NCBI RefSeq assembly: GCF_040939785.1 | Contig: NZ_CP162553.1 | Location: 4,917,001-4,981,000 of the forward strand | Reading direction: 5' to 3' | Length of the DNA: 64,000 nucleotides | Origin: Bradyrhizobium lupini | Lineage (GTDB): Bacteria > Pseudomonadota > Alphaproteobacteria > Rhizobiales > Xanthobacteraceae | Translations under genes and position numbers: made by a program | In this document: in pieces, positions 47,687 through 57,299 of the stretch | How the letters are laid out: each line of letters starts with the position of its first letter | Position numbering within the stretch: the stretch's first letter is position 1 | The notes under the pieces: generated by a model | What the model was told of the DNA's origin: nothing | Database searches by the model: none | The model's input: only the letters and a program-made list of their open reading frames with translations

Positions 47687-47855
47687 CGGTTTGTCACGCG
47701 GCAATGGGCCCCGGCACGGGCAGCGGAAACCGTCCTTAGCTGCCCGATTCGAGAAACTTCCATTCATTTTCGACGTTGCTGCGTGAGCTGGCTCTGTCAC
47801 CTCCCGGCATGTGCATTCGAGAGATCGTCTTCAGCATACGACACGGTGATCACTG

Positions 47856-48941
47856 ATGAATCGTCGCTACGCAATCATTGCGGCGGCTTTTGCCGCCCTG
47901 CTGCTCGTGGTAACTGCCGTGAAGGTCCAGCATGCGCCATGGACAACCCCCTCCGCGCGCGCCGTCGAGCAACGTGGTCCGCTGTCCGAGGCCGAAAGGG
48001 CCACCATCGACATCTTCGAACGAGTGTCGCCCTCGGTTGTCCAGGTTGCGGTGAGATCGGCCGCTACTCCTGTCATGGGAGAGGAGGGGCAGGGCGGCGC
48101 TTCCGGCACGGGATTTGTCTGGGACCGCGACGGGCATCTCGTCACGAACAACCATGTCGTGGCCAATGGCGGCGAGATCGCGGTGCGCTTTGCGTCGGGA
48201 GAGGTGGCTCGGGTTGATCTGATCGGCACCGCCCCCAATTACGATCTTGCGGTCCTGCGGATCCGCAGCGTGCGCGAGCTTCCACCGCAGGTGGCTCTCG
48301 GCAGCTCGACCGACCTGAAAGTCGGGCAATCCGCGTTTGCGATCGGCAATCCTTTCGGGCTAGATCAGTCGATGACGAGCGGCATCATCAGTGCCCTCAA
48401 GCGGAGGCTTCCGACCCATGGCGGCCGGGAGATTGCCAATGTCATCCAGACGGATGCCGCAATCAACCCGGGCAATTCAGGCGGGCCGCTGCTGGACTCC
48501 GCCGGCCGGCTGATCGGCGTCACGACTGCGATCATATCGCCGTCCGGCTCGAATGCGGGCATCGGTTTCGCGGTGCCGGTGGACGTCGTGAACCGGATTG
48601 TCCCCGAGCTCATTCGCAATGGCCGCGTGCCGACGCCCGGCATCGGCATCGTCGCCGCCAGCGAGGATGTGTCGACGCGGCTTGGCGTCCAAGGGGTGAT
48701 CGTGGTCCGGACAGCCCCCGGCAGCCCTGCGGAACAGGCGGGGATTCGCGGTGTCAACTTGTCGACTGGAACGGTCGGAGACATCATCACCGCGGTGGAA
48801 GGCAAGCCGGTGCGGCGGCTCTCCGACCTGACTGATGCGCTCGAGCAGGCCGGTGCCGGTAAGACCGTTCGCCTCACGGTAAAGCGGGATTCGGACACCC
48901 GTGATATCAATGTGGGCATCATCGACATAGAGCGCTCCTGA
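47856..48941 (+). CDS. HtrA/DegP-family periplasmic serine protease with one PDZ domain
   Basis: 361 residues. An uncleaved or cleaved N-terminal hydrophobic segment (5-22) exports it. The triad is complete: His100 (VTNNHVVA), Asp130 (NYDLAVLRI), Ser208 (NPGNSGGPLLD). The single PDZ domain (from GIGIVAASEDVSTRLGVQGV to the end) is followed by no second PDZ, as in DegS-like or short HtrA proteins. It degrades misfolded proteins in the periplasm or acts as a regulated protease. It contrasts with the inactive homologue 3 kb upstream. Confidence 0.93.
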   Translation: MNRRYAIIAAAFAALLLVVTAVKVQHAPWTTPSARAVEQRGPLSEAERATIDIFERVSPSVVQVAVRSAATPVMGEEGQGGASGTGFVWDRDGHLVTNNHVVANGGEIAVRFASGEVARVDLIGTAPNYDLAVLRIRSVRELPPQVALGSSTDLKVGQSAFAIGNPFGLDQSMTSGIISALKRRLPTHGGREIANVIQTDAAINPGNSGGPLLDSAGRLIGVTTAIISPSGSNAGIGFAVPVDVVNRIVPELIRNGRVPTPGIGIVAASEDVSTRLGVQGVIVVRTAPGSPAEQAGIRGVNLSTGTVGDIITAVEGKPVRRLSDLTDALEQAGAGKTVRLTVKRDSDTRDINVGIIDIERS

Positions 48942-49065
48942 CCCGGCAATCTGCGGCCAAAGCGGGCGTGACACGCAATGCAGATGTGCCGCGGCTCGGT
49001 TGTATCGACCGCAAAATCGGCTAAAACCCCCGCGGTCGTTTTCTGGGTTTCAAGGACATGGTGGA

Positions 49066-51390
49066 ATGAACATTCTTCCCGGCAATTTGCGTTTCGGAGC
49101 GGGGCAGCCCGTCAAGCGTTTGGAAGATCAGCGACTGCTCACCGGGAAGGGGCAGTTCATCGACGACAAGCCGGAAGATGGCGCGCTGTGGTTGTACCTG
49201 CTGCGCTCGCCGCATGCCCACGCGAAGATCGTCTCGATCGACACCGGCGCCGCCACTGCGATGCCCGGCGTGACCGCGGTGTACACCGGCGCCGACCTCG
49301 TCAAGGACGACATCGGCGTCATCCCGACCTTGAGCATCTTCAAGCGTCCCGACGGCAAGCCGATGACGGTGCCGCCACGCCGCCTGCTGGCGCACGACAT
49401 CGTGCGCTATGCCGGCGAGGCGGTGGCCGCCGTGGTGGCCTCCTCGCGTGCTGACGCGCAGAGCGCAGCCGAAGCGATCGTGGTCGAATATGACGTGCAG
49501 CCGGCGGTGGTCGATCCGGTCGAGGCGGTCAAGCCCGGCGCGCCCGTGGTGTGGCCGGAGGCACCCGACAACATCGTCGGCGCGATGGCTTACGGCGATG
49601 CCGCCAAGGTGGACGAGGCTTTTGCCAGCGCGGCGCATACCGTCGTGCTAGATCTCGTCAGCCAGCGCCTCGTGCCGTCGGCCATGGAGCCGCGCTCGAC
49701 CATTGCCGAGATCGACAAGACGTCCGGCCGCCTTCTGCTGCATGTGCAGTCGCAGACGCCCGCCTCGACCCGCGACGTGCTGGCCGAGGCCGTGCTGAAG
49801 CGTCCCAAGGACAGCGTTCGCGTGCTGGTCGGCGATATCGGCGGCGGCTTTGGCCAGAAGACCAACCTCTATCCCGAGGACGGCATAGTCGCCTATGCCG
49901 CGACCAAGCTGAACAGGAAGATCCGCTGGCGCGGCGACCGCACCGACGAATTCGTCGGTGGCACCCACGGCCGCGATCTTACCTCGACAGCTTCCTTCGC
50001 GCTCGACGAGAAGGGCAAGGTGCTGGCCTACCGCGTCAGCTCGATCGGCTGCACCGGCGCGTATTCCTCAGGCGCGGCCAACATCATCCCGCTGGTGCTG
50101 GGGCCGTTCGTGCAGACCGGCGTCTACGATTTGCCGCTGGTACATTTCGAGGTGAAGTCGGTGATGACCCACACCGCGCCGGTCGGCGCTTATCGCGGTG
50201 CAGGCCGCCCGGAGGCCGTGTTCATCGTCGAGCGCCTGTTCGACGCGGCTGCACGAAAAATCGGCATGGATCCGCGCGCGATCCGGAAAGCGAATTACAT
50301 CAAGCCGGCGCAACTGCCCTATACGAATGCTGCGGGGCAGGTTTACGATTCCGGCGCCTTCGCGCACATGCTCGATCGCGCCGTGAAGCTTGCGGATTGG
50401 GACGGCTTTGCCGCGCGCAAGAAGGCGGCGAAGAAGAAGGGCCTGCTCTACGGCCGCGGGCTCACCTCCTATATCGAGTGGACCGGCGGCCGCGCCCACA
50501 CCGAGAAGGTCAGCCTGCACGCGACCGCGCAGGGCCGCGTCGTCCTGCATTCCGGCACCATGGCGATGGGGCAGGGGTTGCAGACCACTTACACGCAGAT
50601 GATCTCCGACACGCTCGGCATTGCCATGGACAAGATCGACGTGGTCCAGGGCGATACCGATCTGGCGACGGGCTTCGGCAGCGTCGGGTCGCGTTCGCTG
50701 TTCGTCGGCGGCACGGCGGTCGCTGTCTCCTCCAACGATCTGATTCAGAAGGCGCGTGAGAAGGCGGCGAACGTGCTGGAGACCTCGATCGAGGACATCG
50801 AATACCAGGGCGGCATGCTCACGGTGGTCGGCACCGACCGCCGCATCAGCCTGTTCGATCTGGCCGAGAAGGAAGGCGGCGCAAAGCTCAGCGTCGATTC
50901 CGAAGGCGAGGTCGATGGTCCGAGTTGGCCGAACGGCACCCATATCTGCGAGGTCGAGATCGATCCCGAGACCGGCGTCTCCAAGGTCGTGCGCTACACC
51001 ACCGTGGACGACGTCGGTGTCGCCGTGAACCCGATGCTGGTCACCGGCCAGATCCATGGCGGCGTGGCGCAGGGTATCGGCCAGGCGCTGTATGAGGGGG
51101 TGTCCTATGATGCCGACGGCCAGCTGCTCACCGCGAGCTACCAGGACTATTGCATCCCGCGCGCCGACGACGTTCCGCCGATCGTGGTGACGCTCGACGA
51201 TTCCGCGCCCTGTCGCACCAATCCGCTCGGCGCCAAGGGCTGCGGCGAATCCGGCGCCATCGGTGGCCCCCCTTGCGTCACCAACGGTGTGATGGATGCG
51301 CTCGCCGAGCTCGGCATCACCCAGCTCAACACGCCCCTGACGCCGCAGAAGATCTGGCAGGCGATCCGGGATGCGAAGGTGGGCGGTTAG
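49066..51390 (+). CDS. Xanthine-oxidase-family molybdenum hydroxylase, large subunit (no partner genes nearby)
   Basis: 774 residues from the ATG at 49066, preceded by GGTGGA. Molybdopterin-binding features: [22 protein letters not shown] (the AYRG loop where CO dehydrogenase has AYRCSFR), [22 protein letters not shown], and the active-site Glu in [14 protein letters not shown]. It should hydroxylate a carbon centre or oxidise an aldehyde. Normally a [2Fe-2S] small subunit and an FAD medium subunit are needed. Neither is adjacent; the neighbours are an HtrA protease and an acyl-CoA operon. It may pair with subunits elsewhere. Confidence 0.92.
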   Translation: MNILPGNLRFGAGQPVKRLEDQRLLTGKGQFIDDKPEDGALWLYLLRSPHAHAKIVSIDTGAATAMPGVTAVYTGADLVKDDIGVIPTLSIFKRPDGKPMTVPPRRLLAHDIVRYAGEAVAAVVASSRADAQSAAEAIVVEYDVQPAVVDPVEAVKPGAPVVWPEAPDNIVGAMAYGDAAKVDEAFASAAHTVVLDLVSQRLVPSAMEPRSTIAEIDKTSGRLLLHVQSQTPASTRDVLAEAVLKRPKDSVRVLVGDIGGGFGQKTNLYPEDGIVAYAATKLNRKIRWRGDRTDEFVGGTHGRDLTSTASFALDEKGKVLAYRVSSIGCTGAYSSGAANIIPLVLGPFVQTGVYDLPLVHFEVKSVMTHTAPVGAYRGAGRPEAVFIVERLFDAAARKIGMDPRAIRKANYIKPAQLPYTNAAGQVYDSGAFAHMLDRAVKLADWDGFAARKKAAKKKGLLYGRGLTSYIEWTGGRAHTEKVSLHATAQGRVVLHSGTMAMGQGLQTTYTQMISDTLGIAMDKIDVVQGDTDLATGFGSVGSRSLFVGGTAVAVSSNDLIQKAREKAANVLETSIEDIEYQGGMLTVVGTDRRISLFDLAEKEGGAKLSVDSEGEVDGPSWPNGTHICEVEIDPETGVSKVVRYTTVDDVGVAVNPMLVTGQIHGGVAQGIGQALYEGVSYDADGQLLTASYQDYCIPRADDVPPIVVTLDDSAPCRTNPLGAKGCGESGAIGGPPCVTNGVMDALAELGITQLNTPLTPQKIWQAIRDAKVGG

Positions 51391-51428
51391 CGGCCATTGT
51401 CGTGCTGGCTGTCGCCACAAATCCAACT

Positions 51429-51478
51429 CGTCGTCCCGGCCTTCGCCGGGACGACAGTGAGACCGGGACGACAGTGAG
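51429..51478. repeat. Palindromic repeat, family B core with partial duplication
   Basis: GTCGTCCCGGCCTTCGCCGG, then GACGACAGTGAG; the end GGGACGACAGTGAGA is then repeated. It lies between convergent genes. Confidence 0.75.
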
Positions 51479-51497
51479 AATGTAGCGCCAGTGCCCC

Positions 51498-52694
51498 TCA
51501 GATCCCCAACATCATCTTCGCAATAATATCGCGCTGGATCTCCGAGGTGCCGCCGAAGATCGTATAGGCGCGGCCGTTGAGATATTCCGGCATCACCGTC
51601 AGCATCTCCTCCGGCATCGCCTGCTCGTGGTTGAGCTTGTAGAGCGGGCGCATCGGCTCGACCGCGAGGGCGTCATGGCCGATGACGTCGGCGCCGAGCC
51701 GGGTCACGGCCTGGCGGATCTCGCTGTTGCGCAGCTTCAGGATCGACGACACCGCACCGGGATTCTGTCCGGTCTGCAGCGCCGACAGCACGCGCAGCTC
51801 GGTCATCTCCAGCGCGTCGATATCGACCTCGACTTCGGAGATGCGCGTCGCGATGTCGGGACTGTCGATCGCGCGGCCCGTCAGATCGGACTCGGCAAGC
51901 TCCGCGATCGCCTTCAGCCCCTCGCGCAGCTTCGCCGAGGCGATGCCGGAGCCGCGCTCGAACTCGAGCAGATACTTGCCGTAGGTCCAGCCCTTGCCTT
52001 CCTCGCCGACGCGGTTCGCCACGGGAACGCGCACGTCGTCGAAGAACACCTGGTTGACCTCGTGGTCGCCGCCGATGGTGAGGATGGGGCGCGTCGTGAT
52101 GCCCGGTGTCTTCATGTCGATCAGAATGAAGCTGATGCCGTCCTGCTGCCGCGGGCCGTCGCTGGTGCGCACCAGCGCGAACATGCGGTTGGCGTGGTGG
52201 GCATGCGTCGTCCAGATCTTGGTGCCGTTGATGATGTAGTCGTCGCCATCGCGCACGGCGCGCGTCTTCAGCGAGGAGAGGTCGGAGCCGGAGCCCGGCT
52301 CGGAATAGCCCTGGCACCAATAATCCTCACCGGACAGAATGCGCGGCAGGTAGAAGTTCTTCTGCTCGGGCGAGCCGAAACCGATGATGACGGGCCCGAC
52401 CATCTTCACGCCCATCACATTGACATTGGGCACGCCGGCCCGCGCGCTTTCAGTCTCGAAGATCCAGCGCTGCGCCGGGGTCCAATCCGGCCCGCCATGC
52501 TCGACCGGCCAGCCCGGCGCGCCCCAGCCTTGCTTGTGCAGCGTGCGCTGCCAGGCCATGCCGATATCGGGGTCGGAGAACACCGACGGCGTCAGCGCGG
52601 TCGCGCGCTTCATCTCCTCGGTGAGGTTTCTGGCAATGAAGCCGCGCACCTCGTCCTGGAAGGCGCGCTCCTCGGCATTGAACGACAGGTCCAT
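51498..52694 (-). CDS. Acyl-CoA dehydrogenase, PimC-like (large subunit type)
   Basis: 398 residues, a complete acyl-CoA dehydrogenase. It has the N-terminal helical domain (MDLSFNAEERAFQDEVRGFI), the middle beta domain with YSEPGSGSDLSSLKTRAVRD, and the C-terminal helical domain ending in YTIFGGTSEIQRDIIAKMML. The residue that is the catalytic Glu in medium-chain enzymes (YEGT) is Gly here (FGGT), so the base would sit elsewhere, as in isovaleryl-type enzymes. It is the last gene of an operon with a second dehydrogenase and a crotonase. Paired dehydrogenases of this size resemble PimC/PimD of dicarboxylic-acid beta-oxidation. Confidence 0.92.
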   Translation of the reverse strand: MDLSFNAEERAFQDEVRGFIARNLTEEMKRATALTPSVFSDPDIGMAWQRTLHKQGWGAPGWPVEHGGPDWTPAQRWIFETESARAGVPNVNVMGVKMVGPVIIGFGSPEQKNFYLPRILSGEDYWCQGYSEPGSGSDLSSLKTRAVRDGDDYIINGTKIWTTHAHHANRMFALVRTSDGPRQQDGISFILIDMKTPGITTRPILTIGGDHEVNQVFFDDVRVPVANRVGEEGKGWTYGKYLLEFERGSGIASAKLREGLKAIAELAESDLTGRAIDSPDIATRISEVEVDIDALEMTELRVLSALQTGQNPGAVSSILKLRNSEIRQAVTRLGADVIGHDALAVEPMRPLYKLNHEQAMPEEMLTVMPEYLNGRAYTIFGGTSEIQRDIIAKMMLGI

Positions 52695-52709
52695 GATGCG
52701 CTCCTTGTG

Positions 52710-53858
52710 TCAGGCCGGCACGGTGGGGCGGCCAAGCAGGGCGTGGCGGCCATAATGGTGCGCGCTGCCGCCGAACAACGTGTCGAACGCGACCAGCCGC
52801 TTGAAATAAGCGCCGACCTCGAGCTCCTCGGTGACGCCCATGCCGCCGTGAAGCTGGATCGACTGCTCGCCGACGAAACGCGCGGATTTGCCGATCTTCG
52901 CCTTCGCGCCCGATGCGGCCCGCGCGCGCTCGACCGGATCGGCGTCGAGCTTCAGCGCGGCGCGCAGCGCCATCGAGCGCGCTTCGTCGACCTGGACCGC
53001 CATGTCGGCGAGGCGGTGGCGGATCACCTGGTTGGCGGCGAGCGGCCGGCCGAATTGCTTCCGGATTTTTGTGTACTCCAGCGTAGTATCCAGCAGTACC
53101 TGCATGATGCCGACGGCCTCGGCGCCAAGCGCAGCCATGGCGCGATCAACAGCCCATTCGATTGCCGGCAGCGCGTCATGCCCGTTGCCGAGCAAGGCAT
53201 CCTCCGGCAGTTGCGCGTCCGACAGTTCGATGTTGCAGGCCCGCCCGCCGCCGAGGCGCTCGTAGTCGGAGATCGCAACATTCGGCGTCGTCGCCGAGAC
53301 TAGAAACAGGCCGATCCGCGTCGATGGCCCCTGATGATCATGGATATGCCCGGAGACGATGATCTCGTCGGCGGCATGGCCGTCGAGCACGGCAATCTTG
53401 CTGCCGGCAAGGCGCCAACCTTGGCCCGTCTTGGTCGCGGTCGTCGCGACCCTAGCAAGATCGAACCGCGCCGCGCGCTCGGAATGCGCGAGCGCGAGCT
53501 TCAACGATCCGTCCGCGATCTTCGGCAGGATGGCCTGCTTCTGCGCCATGCTGCCGCATCGCTCGATCAACGCGGCGCCAAGCACGACCGACGCGATATA
53601 CGGCTCCGACACAAGCCCGCGGCCGAAGGCTTCCATCAAAATGCCGATCTCGACCGCGCTGCCGCCGAGCCCGCCACACTCCTCCGCGATCGGCAGCGCC
53701 AGCCAGCCCAGTTCTGCGAATTGTTTCCACACCGCCGGACTGAAGCCGAGCGGATCGTTCGCCATCTTGCGGCGGTGATCGGCATCGTAGCTTTCGGCCA
53801 CGAAGCGCTCCGCGCTTTCGCGCAGCAGGCGTTGCTCGTCGCTGAGATTGAGATCCAT
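52710..53858 (-). CDS. Acyl-CoA dehydrogenase, PimD-like (small subunit type)
   Basis: 382 residues. It is a diverged dehydrogenase: N-terminal MDLNLSDEQRLLRESAERFV, GWLALPIAEECGGLGGSAVE, a beta domain without the YSEPGSGSD motif (LALAHSERAARFDLARVAT instead), and a C-terminal part with RKQFGRPLAANQVIRHRLAD, then QLHGGMGVTEELEVGAYFKR. Such partners often form alpha2beta2 flavoenzymes with a large subunit like the gene 15 bases downstream. The crotonase gene ends 5 bases upstream. Together they suggest oxidation of a bulky or dicarboxylic acyl-CoA. Confidence 0.9.
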   Translation of the reverse strand: MDLNLSDEQRLLRESAERFVAESYDADHRRKMANDPLGFSPAVWKQFAELGWLALPIAEECGGLGGSAVEIGILMEAFGRGLVSEPYIASVVLGAALIERCGSMAQKQAILPKIADGSLKLALAHSERAARFDLARVATTATKTGQGWRLAGSKIAVLDGHAADEIIVSGHIHDHQGPSTRIGLFLVSATTPNVAISDYERLGGGRACNIELSDAQLPEDALLGNGHDALPAIEWAVDRAMAALGAEAVGIMQVLLDTTLEYTKIRKQFGRPLAANQVIRHRLADMAVQVDEARSMALRAALKLDADPVERARAASGAKAKIGKSARFVGEQSIQLHGGMGVTEELEVGAYFKRLVAFDTLFGGSAHHYGRHALLGRPTVPA

Positions 53859-53863
53859 CCTGT

Positions 53864-54718
53864 CTACTCCGCGGCGGCCGGCGGCTTGCGGACGGAGGGG
53901 TGTAGGCCCGATGGATCGACGATCATGCCGAATTCCTGAAGATTATGCGCGTGACAGAGCTGATGCAGCGCAAAGGCCTGGTCGATTGCAGCCGGTTGGC
54001 CCATCACGTCAACCGAACGATTCACGGCTTCCTTGGTCAGCTTCAGCGCAAAGGACGGTTTTGACGCGATTTTGCGCGCCAGCGCCAGCACGGCGGATGA
54101 CAGCTCTGCGCGCGGCACGACCCGGTTGACCATCCCGAGTTGATGCGCCTCCTGCGCGCTCCATGCGTCGGCCGTGAACAGAAATTCCTTGGCCTTGCGC
54201 GGGCCGAGCTCCCAGGGATGCACGAACCATTCGACGCCGCAGACACCCATGGTGACCACGGGATCGCAGAACTGCGCGTCGTCGCTGGCGACGATGAGAT
54301 CGCAGGCCCAGGCCAGCATCAGGCCGCCCGCGATGCATTTGCCGTGCACCTCTGCAATGGTCGGCTTGGCGAGGTTGCGCCAGCGCCGCGTGATCTGGAG
54401 ATAGATTTCCTGCTCGCGCGCGAAGCGGCCATGAGCATTTGATTCAGCGAAGCCGCCCCAATTTCCGATTGGCGGAAAATCCACGCCCGCTTCATTCTTG
54501 CTGCCGGGTCGCAGGTCATGGCCTGAGGAGAAGTGCGGACCATTACCGGCGAGAATGATCACCTTGACCGCGTCGTCCTGCACCGCCTCGTCGAAGGCGG
54601 CGTTGAGATCGTAGGTCATTTGCAGGTTCTGCGCGTTGCGCGCGTCGGGCCGGTTCATCACGACCCGGGCAATCGCCGGCTCCGGCCTCTCCACGAGGAT
54701 GGTCTCGAACGAGCTCAT
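53864..54718 (-). CDS. Crotonase-superfamily protein lacking both catalytic Glu
   Basis: 284 residues from the ATG at 54716-54718 after CAGGGGAACGCG; frames further upstream are not protein-like. The crotonase fold is clear (VVMNRPDARNAQN; GNGPHFSSGHDLR; GKCIAGGLMLAWACDLIVAS). Relative to enoyl-CoA hydratase, the Glu144 position is Met134 and the Glu164 position is Val154 (AQFCDPVVTMG). Hydratase chemistry is therefore unlikely; other crotonase reactions or a structural role are possible. It is the first gene of the acyl-CoA operon, 5 bases before the next. Confidence 0.9.
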   Translation of the reverse strand: MSSFETILVERPEPAIARVVMNRPDARNAQNLQMTYDLNAAFDEAVQDDAVKVIILAGNGPHFSSGHDLRPGSKNEAGVDFPPIGNWGGFAESNAHGRFAREQEIYLQITRRWRNLAKPTIAEVHGKCIAGGLMLAWACDLIVASDDAQFCDPVVTMGVCGVEWFVHPWELGPRKAKEFLFTADAWSAQEAHQLGMVNRVVPRAELSSAVLALARKIASKPSFALKLTKEAVNRSVDVMGQPAAIDQAFALHQLCHAHNLQEFGMIVDPSGLHPSVRKPPAAAE

Positions 54719-54902
54719 CGCGTTCCCCTGGCGTTCCCGACCTGGCATTATTGTTCCCTCAAGTTGACTATTACAGCCAGGATTAAGCAAGAGGCTTGCG
54801 TACATCGGCTGCTTTTCACAGGCAACGGCCGGGACGCAAGATGTCTGGCATCTCGCGCGCGCAATCTGGTAGCTTGCGCCCGATTCCACCGGGAGAAATT
54901 TG

Positions 54903-55511
54903 ATGCGCAAGATCCTGACCGTGCTGGCGGCGCTGGCCTCGTTGAGCCTCACCAATTGCGGCTATAACGCGATCCAGAGCGAGGACGAGCAGATCAAGGC
55001 CAATTGGTCCGAGGTCGTGAACCAGTATCAGCGTCGCGCCGATCTCGTGCCCAACCTCGTCAACTCGGTGAAGGGTTTTGCGCAGCAGGAGAAGGACGTG
55101 CTGCTCGGCGTCACCAATGCCCGCGCCAAGGTCGGCAGCATCCAGGCGACGCCGGAGGTGCTGAACGATCCCGCCGCATTCCAGAAATTCCAGGCCGCCC
55201 AGGGCGAGCTCTCCGGCGCGCTGTCGCGGCTGCTCGTGGTCACCGAGAACTATCCGCAGCTCAAGTCGGATGCGCTGTTCAAGGATTTGATGTCGCAGCT
55301 CGAAGGCACCGAGAACCGCATCACGGTGGCGCGCAACCGCTACATCAAGGCGGTGCAGGACTATAACGTCACCATCCGTTCGTTCCCGAGCAACGTCACG
55401 GCGATGATGTTCGGCTACAAGGAAAAGCCGAACTTCACGGTCGGGAACGAGAAGGAAATCTCGACCGCGCCGAAGGTCGATTTCAATCCGGCGCCCGCGC
55501 CGTCGAAGTAA
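54903..55511 (+). CDS. lemA: LemA-family lipoprotein
   Basis: 202 residues from the ATG at 54903 (GGGAGA upstream). A signal peptide with lipobox LTNC suggests acylation at Cys19. NWSEVVNQYQRRADLVPNLV and VKGFAQQEKDVLLGVTNARA are the LemA signature, followed by a helical bundle and a Pro-rich tail. LemA proteins are membrane-associated coiled-coil proteins of unclear role, commonly encoded with TPM-domain proteins, as here. The next gene is separated from it by a long inverted repeat. Confidence 0.92.
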   Translation: MRKILTVLAALASLSLTNCGYNAIQSEDEQIKANWSEVVNQYQRRADLVPNLVNSVKGFAQQEKDVLLGVTNARAKVGSIQATPEVLNDPAAFQKFQAAQGELSGALSRLLVVTENYPQLKSDALFKDLMSQLEGTENRITVARNRYIKAVQDYNVTIRSFPSNVTAMMFGYKEKPNFTVGNEKEISTAPKVDFNPAPAPSK

Positions 55512-55547
55512 GTGCCTTCGACCCCGATGCATGCCCCACCCACCACC

Positions 55548-55648
55548 GTCATTCCCCGCGAAAGCGGGGAATCCAGTACGCCGCGGCTTCACGGTTCAAT
55601 CACTGCTGCCTCTGGAATACTGGATCGCCCGCCTTCGCGGGCGATGAC
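55548..55648. repeat. Long inverted repeat, family A copy 2
   Basis: The left arm reads CATTCCCCGCGAAAGCGGGG, then AATCCAGTACGCCGC. The right arm reads CTGGAATACTGGATCGCCCG, then CCTTCGCGGGCGATGAC. It is the reverse complement of the element at 5702-5801. Its end overlaps the first possible ATG (55644) of the downstream TPM gene. Confidence 0.85.
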
Positions 55649-56552
55649 AACGATGTTGTGGCGTGCCGTTTTGGGCTTCTCAGCATTCGTCCTCGTCTTC
55701 GCGCTCCTGTTCACCTTTGCGCTCCCCGCCTCAGCCGATGTCGCCGTGCCGCAACTGACCGGCCGCGTGGTCGATCAGACCGGCACGCTCTCCAGCGGCG
55801 ACATCGCCGCGCTGTCGCAAAAGCTGCAGGACTTCGAGATGCGCAAGGGCAGCCAGATCGCCGTCCTGATCGTGCCGACGACGGACCCGGAGACCATCGA
55901 GCAATTCGCGATCCGCGTCGCGGAGGCCTGGAAGATCGGACGCAAGAAGGTCGACGACGGCGCCATCCTCGTTGTGGCCAAGAACGACCGGCATTTGCGC
56001 ATCGAGGTCGGTTACGGCCTCGAGGGCGCGCTCACCGACGTCACGTCGCGGCGCATCATCGATGAAGCCATCACGCCGAAATTCAGGAGCGGCGATTTCG
56101 CCGGCGGCATCACGGCGGGCGTCGACCGCATGATCCGCGTCATCGACGGCGAGCCGCTGCCGACGCCCTCGCGCAGCGTGAATTTCGGCGATTGGAACGA
56201 CGTCGAGCCGCTTTTCTACTTCCTGCTGTTCGGCCCGCTGGTCATCGGAGGCATCCTGCGCTCCATGTTCGGGCGGCTGTTCGGTTCGGGAATAACGGGA
56301 GCGATCGTTGGTGTCCTCGCCTGGTTCGTGATCGGCTCAGCGGTCATCGGACTGGGCGTCGGTGTGCTCGGCGCTGTCCTGACGTTTATCGCCGATCTGT
56401 TTGGGGCGGGATCGGGCACGGGGTCCTCGCGTCGTGGCTCGTGGTCGAGCGGCTCGTCATCCGGCGGCTGGAGCAGCGGGTCGTCGTCGAGCGGCGGCTT
56501 CAGCGGTGGTGGCGGCAGTTTTGGCGGCGGCGGCGCCTCGGGGAGCTGGTAG
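55644..56552 (+). CDS. TPM-domain membrane protein (YgcG-like)
   Basis: 302 residues from the ATG at 55644, or 299 from 55653; neither has a Shine-Dalgarno, and the first lies in the repeat's last bases. Signal peptide about residues 1-31 (LPASADVAVP). The TPM domain spans ~32-185 (VVDQTGTLSSGDIAALSQKL; VAEAWKIGRKKVDDGAILVV; RIEVGYGLEGALTDVTSRRI). TM segments follow at ~205-260, and a Ser/Gly-rich C-terminal tail ends in GGGASGSW. The family is exported to the membrane, with unclear biochemical function. It follows lemA and precedes a second TPM gene by 3 bases. Confidence 0.9.
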   Translation: MTTMLWRAVLGFSAFVLVFALLFTFALPASADVAVPQLTGRVVDQTGTLSSGDIAALSQKLQDFEMRKGSQIAVLIVPTTDPETIEQFAIRVAEAWKIGRKKVDDGAILVVAKNDRHLRIEVGYGLEGALTDVTSRRIIDEAITPKFRSGDFAGGITAGVDRMIRVIDGEPLPTPSRSVNFGDWNDVEPLFYFLLFGPLVIGGILRSMFGRLFGSGITGAIVGVLAWFVIGSAVIGLGVGVLGAVLTFIADLFGAGSGTGSSRRGSWSSGSSSGGWSSGSSSSGGFSGGGGSFGGGGASGSW

Positions 56553-56555
56553 GTC

Positions 56556-57053
56556 ATGAGCATCAGGCGCATCACCCGGCATCTGCTCCAGCACCATTGG
56601 CGTGCCAAGCAGGTGTTCCCGAAGGGCGTGCTCGACCGCATCGAGCAGGCGATCAAGCGCGGCGAAGCCAGCCATTCCGGCCAGCTCCGCTTCGTGGTGG
56701 AAGGCGCGCTCGACGGCGGCCCGCTGTTTCGCAACCAGCCGGCGCGCGAGCGCGCGCTCGACGTGTTCTCGCAACTGCGCATCTGGGACACCGCGCACAA
56801 CAATGGTGTCCTGATCTATCTCCTGCTCGCCGACCGCGATGTCGAGATCATCGCCGACCGCGGTATCGATGCGAAGGTTGGTGGCGAGCGTTGGGAGAGC
56901 ATCTGCCGCGCCATGGAAGTCGAGTTCAGGTCGGGGCAGTTCGAGCGCGGCGTGATCGGCGGCATCGAGGCGGTGTCCCGGGAGCTGACAAAGCACTTTC
57001 CGTCAAGCGGCCCGCACCCCAACGAGCTGCCGGATGCACCGGTGCTGATGTGA
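56556..57053 (+). CDS. Second TPM-domain protein (DUF2365/YgcG_2-like), cytoplasmic side
   Basis: 165 residues, starting MSIRRITRHLLQHHW, 3 bases after the previous stop. No signal peptide or strong TM helix. RIEQAIKRGEASHSGQLRFV, DVFSQLRIWDTAHNNGVLIY, LLADRDVEIIADRGIDAKVG and ESICRAMEVEFRSGQFERGV match a TPM-like domain. It completes the lemA-TPM-TPM cluster often seen in Proteobacteria. The family function is not defined; a role in membrane or envelope stress is inferred from company only. Confidence 0.87.
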   Translation: MSIRRITRHLLQHHWRAKQVFPKGVLDRIEQAIKRGEASHSGQLRFVVEGALDGGPLFRNQPARERALDVFSQLRIWDTAHNNGVLIYLLLADRDVEIIADRGIDAKVGGERWESICRAMEVEFRSGQFERGVIGGIEAVSRELTKHFPSSGPHPNELPDAPVLM

Positions 57054-57299
57054 CGGACAGTGATGTGGACAGAGCGGGCGTCATCCACGCCCGTCGTTGA
57101 CCACGTGGGGGCGGCAGACCCTGTCCGTTGCGCGGCCGTTCATCTTCGCCCGGTTACAAATTGCTTCATACCCGCCACACCGGTTCCACGTTCCCGGCCC
57201 AATTCGGCCCCGGATGACTCCCTAAAATTTCGGTAAGCGGGTCCCGAAGTAAGGATTTCGCAAGCAATGAAAGTTACCAAAAGGTGGAGTATTTGAGCT

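Noticed and set aside
47687..47855. Possible small gene between the aldolase and HtrA genes
   Set aside because: Only short frames without a Shine-Dalgarno; most likely leader sequence.
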